DNA of 64,000 nucleotides, from contig CANUEZ040000071.1 in assembly GCA_948099385.1 (NCBI GenBank), positions 2,108,001-2,172,000 on the forward strand, written 5' to 3'. Every line of letters starts with the position of its first letter. Positions within the stretch are counted from its first letter, which is position 1. Positions 61,500 to 64,000 of this stretch are shown piece by piece. The notes under the pieces were generated by a model. The model was not told the origin of the DNA. It saw nothing but the letters and a program-made list of their open reading frames with translations, and did no database searches. The translations under genes and the position numbers were made by a program. Source of the stretch: Fasciola hepatica. Its lineage: Eukaryota > Platyhelminthes > Trematoda > Plagiorchiida > Fasciolidae.

Positions 61500-62234
61500 G
61501 GCGTACCGGCCGATATATACTCAGATAATGGGTCTAACTTTGTGGGCGCTCACCGTGAATTGCAGCGTTGGCACAAGAACATAAACAGGGACGAACTGCA
61601 GGATTGAACCGTGGCCTACGGCATACGATCGCATTTCAACCCCCCACAGGCCAGCCACCGAGGCGGCGTATGGGAACGCATGATCCGGTCTGCCAGACGG
61701 ATATTGCTGTCAATCATGGAGCAGCAGCCGCCCGACGACGAGACGCTGAACACCGTCATGACTGAGGTGGAGCAAATCCTGAACAACCGCCCCCTGGTTC
61801 CAGTATTGAACGGCGACCCCACCCACCTGGCGCTCATCCCAAACGACTTATTGACGTTAAGGTCGAACGAGGGTTTCCAAGGGCCGGTAAACCTTCGTGG
61901 GAGCTACCTCCACGGGTGGAAGCAGGCGAACTATCTGGCCAAGGTCTTCTGGAGGCGATGGCTGCGGGAGTACCTACCGGCTTTGCAGACTCGACAGAAG
62001 TGGCTGGCCAAAACAAGACCATTCAAAGTTGGGGACGTGGTTATGATCGCCGACGAACGCGCACATTTCAGCACTTGGTCTTTGGGAGTAGTTACGGAAA
62101 CCATCAAAAGCACTGACGAAATGATAAGAACAGTGAAGTTGAAGACAGCTAACGGAGTGCTCATTCGTGGCATACGCAGTAATAACCTACTCGAGAGCGA
62201 AGACGGAGGAGCTGATAACCCTGAGGCCCGGTAA
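61500..62234 (+). CDS. BEL/Pao integrase C-terminal part (third open part)
   Basis: Still in the same frame. GVPADIYSDNGSNFVGAHRE (D1497) leads to a TGA at 61605-61607, then VAYGIRSHFNPPQASHRGGV with the glutamate of WERM (E1547), completing the DDE set. The C-terminal domain (FKVGDVVMIADERAHFSTWS, then RTVKLKTANGVLIRG) matches the DUF5641-type tail typical of BEL/Pao integrases. The natural stop is at 62232-62234. The internal TGA stands where relatives have tryptophan. Confidence 0.85.
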
Positions 62235-62915
62235 ACCTTTTCACACCAGTCATCGAGGCGGATAAAGAAACGCCATATATACCACACGGTCTCTGGCAAA
62301 CACGTTAGGGTCCTCGCGGTCTTTCTTTGACATTACAGAAGGTTCTTTCAGATATGTGTTGATGAATGCGATCCCATTGTATATCCCGATACATACACAC
62401 ATGCAAGACGCACTCTACATCCCGTAAACCCACCAGACATGTGACAGTGTTCGTCGTTTTGCTTTTCGTTGACGTTACCGAATGCCCCTTGCATATGTGG
62501 AAGTAGCGGAGCTTAGGTCACACACACATGCTACATTTGACTCGTTTTCTTGCCACACGGTCTTTTGTTGACATTGCAGAAAGTCCTCCTTTGATGTGTA
62601 GTCATACATGTGATTTCACTGTACACCCCGACACACACGCACACTCAAGCACATACATCCAGGACAGGACGGCCCTTTAAAAGGACAACATTTATGTGAC
62701 CCTTCACGCCCGCCATCGGTCATTTGGTCTCGTGGAAGATGTAGACTAGACTCACGTCTATGTAGCCAATGGGTTAGGTGCGACCAGTAGTAGAACGTTG
62801 ACGACGAGCATTAGACGCGCGCACTGACAGCAAAGCCTAGGCAGGTAGGAAGAATCAGTACCTTTATACCGAACCTTTGACTCTGCTAGGTATCCAGGAG
62901 GATTTTGGTGGGCGG
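62235..62915 (+). other. 3' untranslated region of the young BEL/Pao with degenerate internal repeats
   Basis: About 680 bases between the polyprotein stop and the 3' LTR with no meaningful ORF. Three related segments start near 62317, 62464 and 62558. Each has a GTTGACATTgCAGAA-like block followed by a CATATGTG-like block, and the first and third continue into a CCCGA.ACACAC.C run. The segment just before the LTR (62896-62915) is purine-rich (AGGAGG, then GGTGGGCGG) and is the best candidate for the plus-strand primer, although a TTTT interrupts it. Confidence 0.6.
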
Positions 62916-63290
62916 TGTAACAGCCGGTCGTGGAAAATCCCCCTTTTTTCTCTCGCGATTCAGTGTTTTTCCTAACATCACTCATTTACCTACACTATTG
63001 ACTTGTCTTTACGAACTGGTTGTTTTTCTGGTCCAATTGTTGTTTGTTCGTGCCCAGAGCTCGACTTTGACACATCCTTGTTCAGGACCTGCGTGACGCA
63101 CGTGCTGTTTGCTCACACGCTGCAATTCAGTTTCTCGTTGTTGAGTCTTTGTGATCGTATTATTGAGGTTTGTATATTTTTTGTCATTGTTCATGTAATA
63201 ATCTAGCATCGTAGAATATCACGGATAATCGTCTTTTGATTTCGGGATCCGTTGCGAATTTGGCTACGCATTGCTCAAACGTTCGTTACA
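62916..63290 (+). repeat. 3' LTR of the young BEL/Pao element
   Basis: 375 bases, TGTAACAGCCGG...CGTTCGTTACA, nearly identical to 56618-56994. It is directly followed by TTGGT and the resumed old BEL sequence. Substitutions relative to the 5' LTR are all C/T transitions; in four the 3' copy has T and in one it has C. It would supply the polyadenylation site. Confidence 0.95.
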
Positions 63291-64000
63291 TTGGTTACTT
63301 GACCAGAGATTGGGCGACCGCCAGGCACCTTATGCCGTATGCACGGCTCTTGGATTGATGTTATATGGTCCAGTAGGGGTACGCGGTTCCGTGAATTATT
63401 TATCCGCCGAAACGGACTGCATAGAGTATCACCCGCAGCGGCTGTATAAAAAGGAGTTTCATGACATGGGAGACGAAAGACCGACGTTGTCTCAAGAGGA
63501 TCACTTCGCTCTAAAAACGGTGCGGCAAGGCACTAGAGGCCTCAAAAAACAGTTCGAGGTTCCCCTCCCATGGCGCACATCGGTCGACCCGTGGACTGAC
63601 AACAGAAATTATGTTCTCCAACGATTACCACGACTAAAAGAACGCTTCATTCGAGACCAGAATCTGTGGGAACGATACGCGGATTTGATGAAGCGAAACG
63701 AGGCCCTCGGTTACGTTGAAAAGGTGCCTTTCAACACCGACAGCAAAAGGGGTGTCTGGTATCTTCCTCACCATCCGGTTATCAACCCCAGGAAACCCAA
63801 TATACTGCGGGTGGTTTTCGACTTTGCGGCCAAGTTCCAGGGCAAGTCGTTAAACGATTGCTTACTACAAGGGCCTGACGGGACCACATCGATGATCGAA
63901 GTTTTGTGCCTTTTCAGAGTGGGTAAAGTAGCCTTGTCTGCTGACTTTAGGGAAATGTTTCATCAAGTGAAAATTTCGGTAGGGGAACGAGATGCGTTGC
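63291..64000 (+). pseudogene. BEL/Pao pol (protease-RT), resumed old copy, runs off window
   Basis: After the TTGGT duplication the frame reads LLDQRLGDRQAPYAVCTALG and stays open to the window end, through the RT entry segment (WYLPHHPVINPRKP), VFDFAAKFQGKSLNDCLLQG and SADFREMFHQV. It continues the codon frame of the old copy that broke at 56612. Up to 63310 it shows differences from the young element (three bases in about 20). From 63311 to 64000 I find no difference from 58774-59463. The YVDD block lies beyond the window. Confidence 0.85.

Larger units (their letters stand above)
57036..62234 (+). pseudogene. BEL/Pao Gag-Pol polyprotein with three in-frame stops
   Basis: One continuous frame of 1,733 codons. 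I start it at the ATG at 57036 (MPRKGSK), also present in the old copy; the upstream TTG at 57012 is not a likely start. Order by residue: gag core about 124-330; zinc knuckles C349-C352-H357-C362 and C382-C385-H390-C395; protease DSG at 465; RT from about 725 with D791 and YVDD at 870-873; RNase H with D1048; integrase HHCC from H1362, core D1435, D1497, E1547 and a C-terminal domain. TAG at 59982 falls between RT and RNase H; TGA at 61497 and 61605 fall in the integrase core. All catalytic residues I can check are present. Confidence 0.9.
56618..63290 (+). mobile_element. young, nearly complete BEL/Pao retrotransposon
   Basis: A full-length 6.67-kb element with LTRs of 377 and 375 bases (TGTAAC...GTTACA), a target-site duplication of TTGGT on both sides, one gag-pol frame (57036-62234) with gag, zinc knuckles, aspartic protease, RT, RNase H and integrase in BEL/Pao order, and a 680-base 3' untranslated segment. 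The LTRs differ at about five substitutions and one 2-base indel, so insertion was fairly recent. Three in-frame stops (59982, 61497, 61605) are the only disabling changes I see. The element is visibly richer in GC than the flanking genome. It is inserted in an older copy of its own family. Confidence 0.95.
54753..64000 (+). mobile_element. old BEL/Pao retrotransposon copy, interrupted by a younger one
   Basis: An LTR diverged from that of the young element starts at 54753. It is followed by a leader, a broken gag-protease region (55121-56612), the young insertion (56618-63290), and then the continuation of pol from 63291 to the window end. The old copy is inserted in a Gypsy RT fragment. The target-site duplication would be CATAC (54748-54752), but the other end is outside the window. 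The left arm differs from the young element at many positions and carries frameshifts and a deletion of roughly 230 bases near 55260. The right arm is nearly identical to the young element, which is unexpected for one old copy. Confidence 0.85.

Noticed and set aside
1..64000. CRISPR arrays, bacterial operons, prophage or plasmid features
   Set aside because: There are no regularly spaced short repeats, no tiled ORFs and no bacterial-type genes. The retroelement content is eukaryotic.

Overview
The window looks like eukaryotic nuclear DNA from a metazoan, most likely a parasitic flatworm (a trematode or cestode). It is mostly AT-rich non-coding sequence with no dense ORF tiling, no operons and no ribosome-binding sites. 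Recognisable coding sequence is almost all retrotransposon: a BEL/Pao element, Gypsy/Ty3 elements whose RNase H-integrase part resembles the CsRn1-like group of trematodes, and relics of a CR1/Jockey-type LINE. Two tRNA-like (pol III type) elements are also visible. The species assignment is inference from these families and I cannot fix it further.

Layout. 1-19.2 kb: AT-rich sequence with LINE relics at 2.4-3.5 kb (reverse transcriptase) and 5.28-5.6 kb (endonuclease), a tRNA-Ser-like element at 14.1 kb, a (TA)n microsatellite at 16.7 kb, and a few candidate exons on the + strand (0.63, 9.4, 17.25 and 19.0 kb). The last two are phase-compatible and could be the 3' end of a host gene I do not recognise. 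19.2-26.2 kb: a tRNA-derived SINE at 20.8 kb and a decayed Gypsy pol (23.5-26.2 kb, - strand). 26.2-47.9 kb: long featureless sequence with one weak exon candidate and one faint dispersed repeat. 47.9-54.75 kb: broken Gypsy pieces in an order that one element cannot produce, namely gag-protease (- strand), RNase H-integrase (- strand), and an inverted RT fragment (+ strand).

54.75-64 kb is the best-defined part. An old, diverged BEL/Pao copy (5' LTR at 54753) sits inside the + strand Gypsy fragment. That old copy is interrupted by a young BEL/Pao element (56618-63290) with nearly identical LTRs, a 5-bp target-site duplication (TTGGT), and one gag-pol reading frame of about 1,730 codons broken by only three in-frame stops. 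After the insertion the old element resumes at 63291 and runs off the window.

The most notable observation is a jump in identity. The left arm of the old BEL copy differs from the young element at many positions. The right arm becomes, by eye, identical to the young element's own RT region for the last 690 bases. Gene conversion or an assembly chimera in the repeat would each explain this. I see no bacterial-type defence, CRISPR or biosynthetic system; what stands out here is retrotransposon nesting and turnover.
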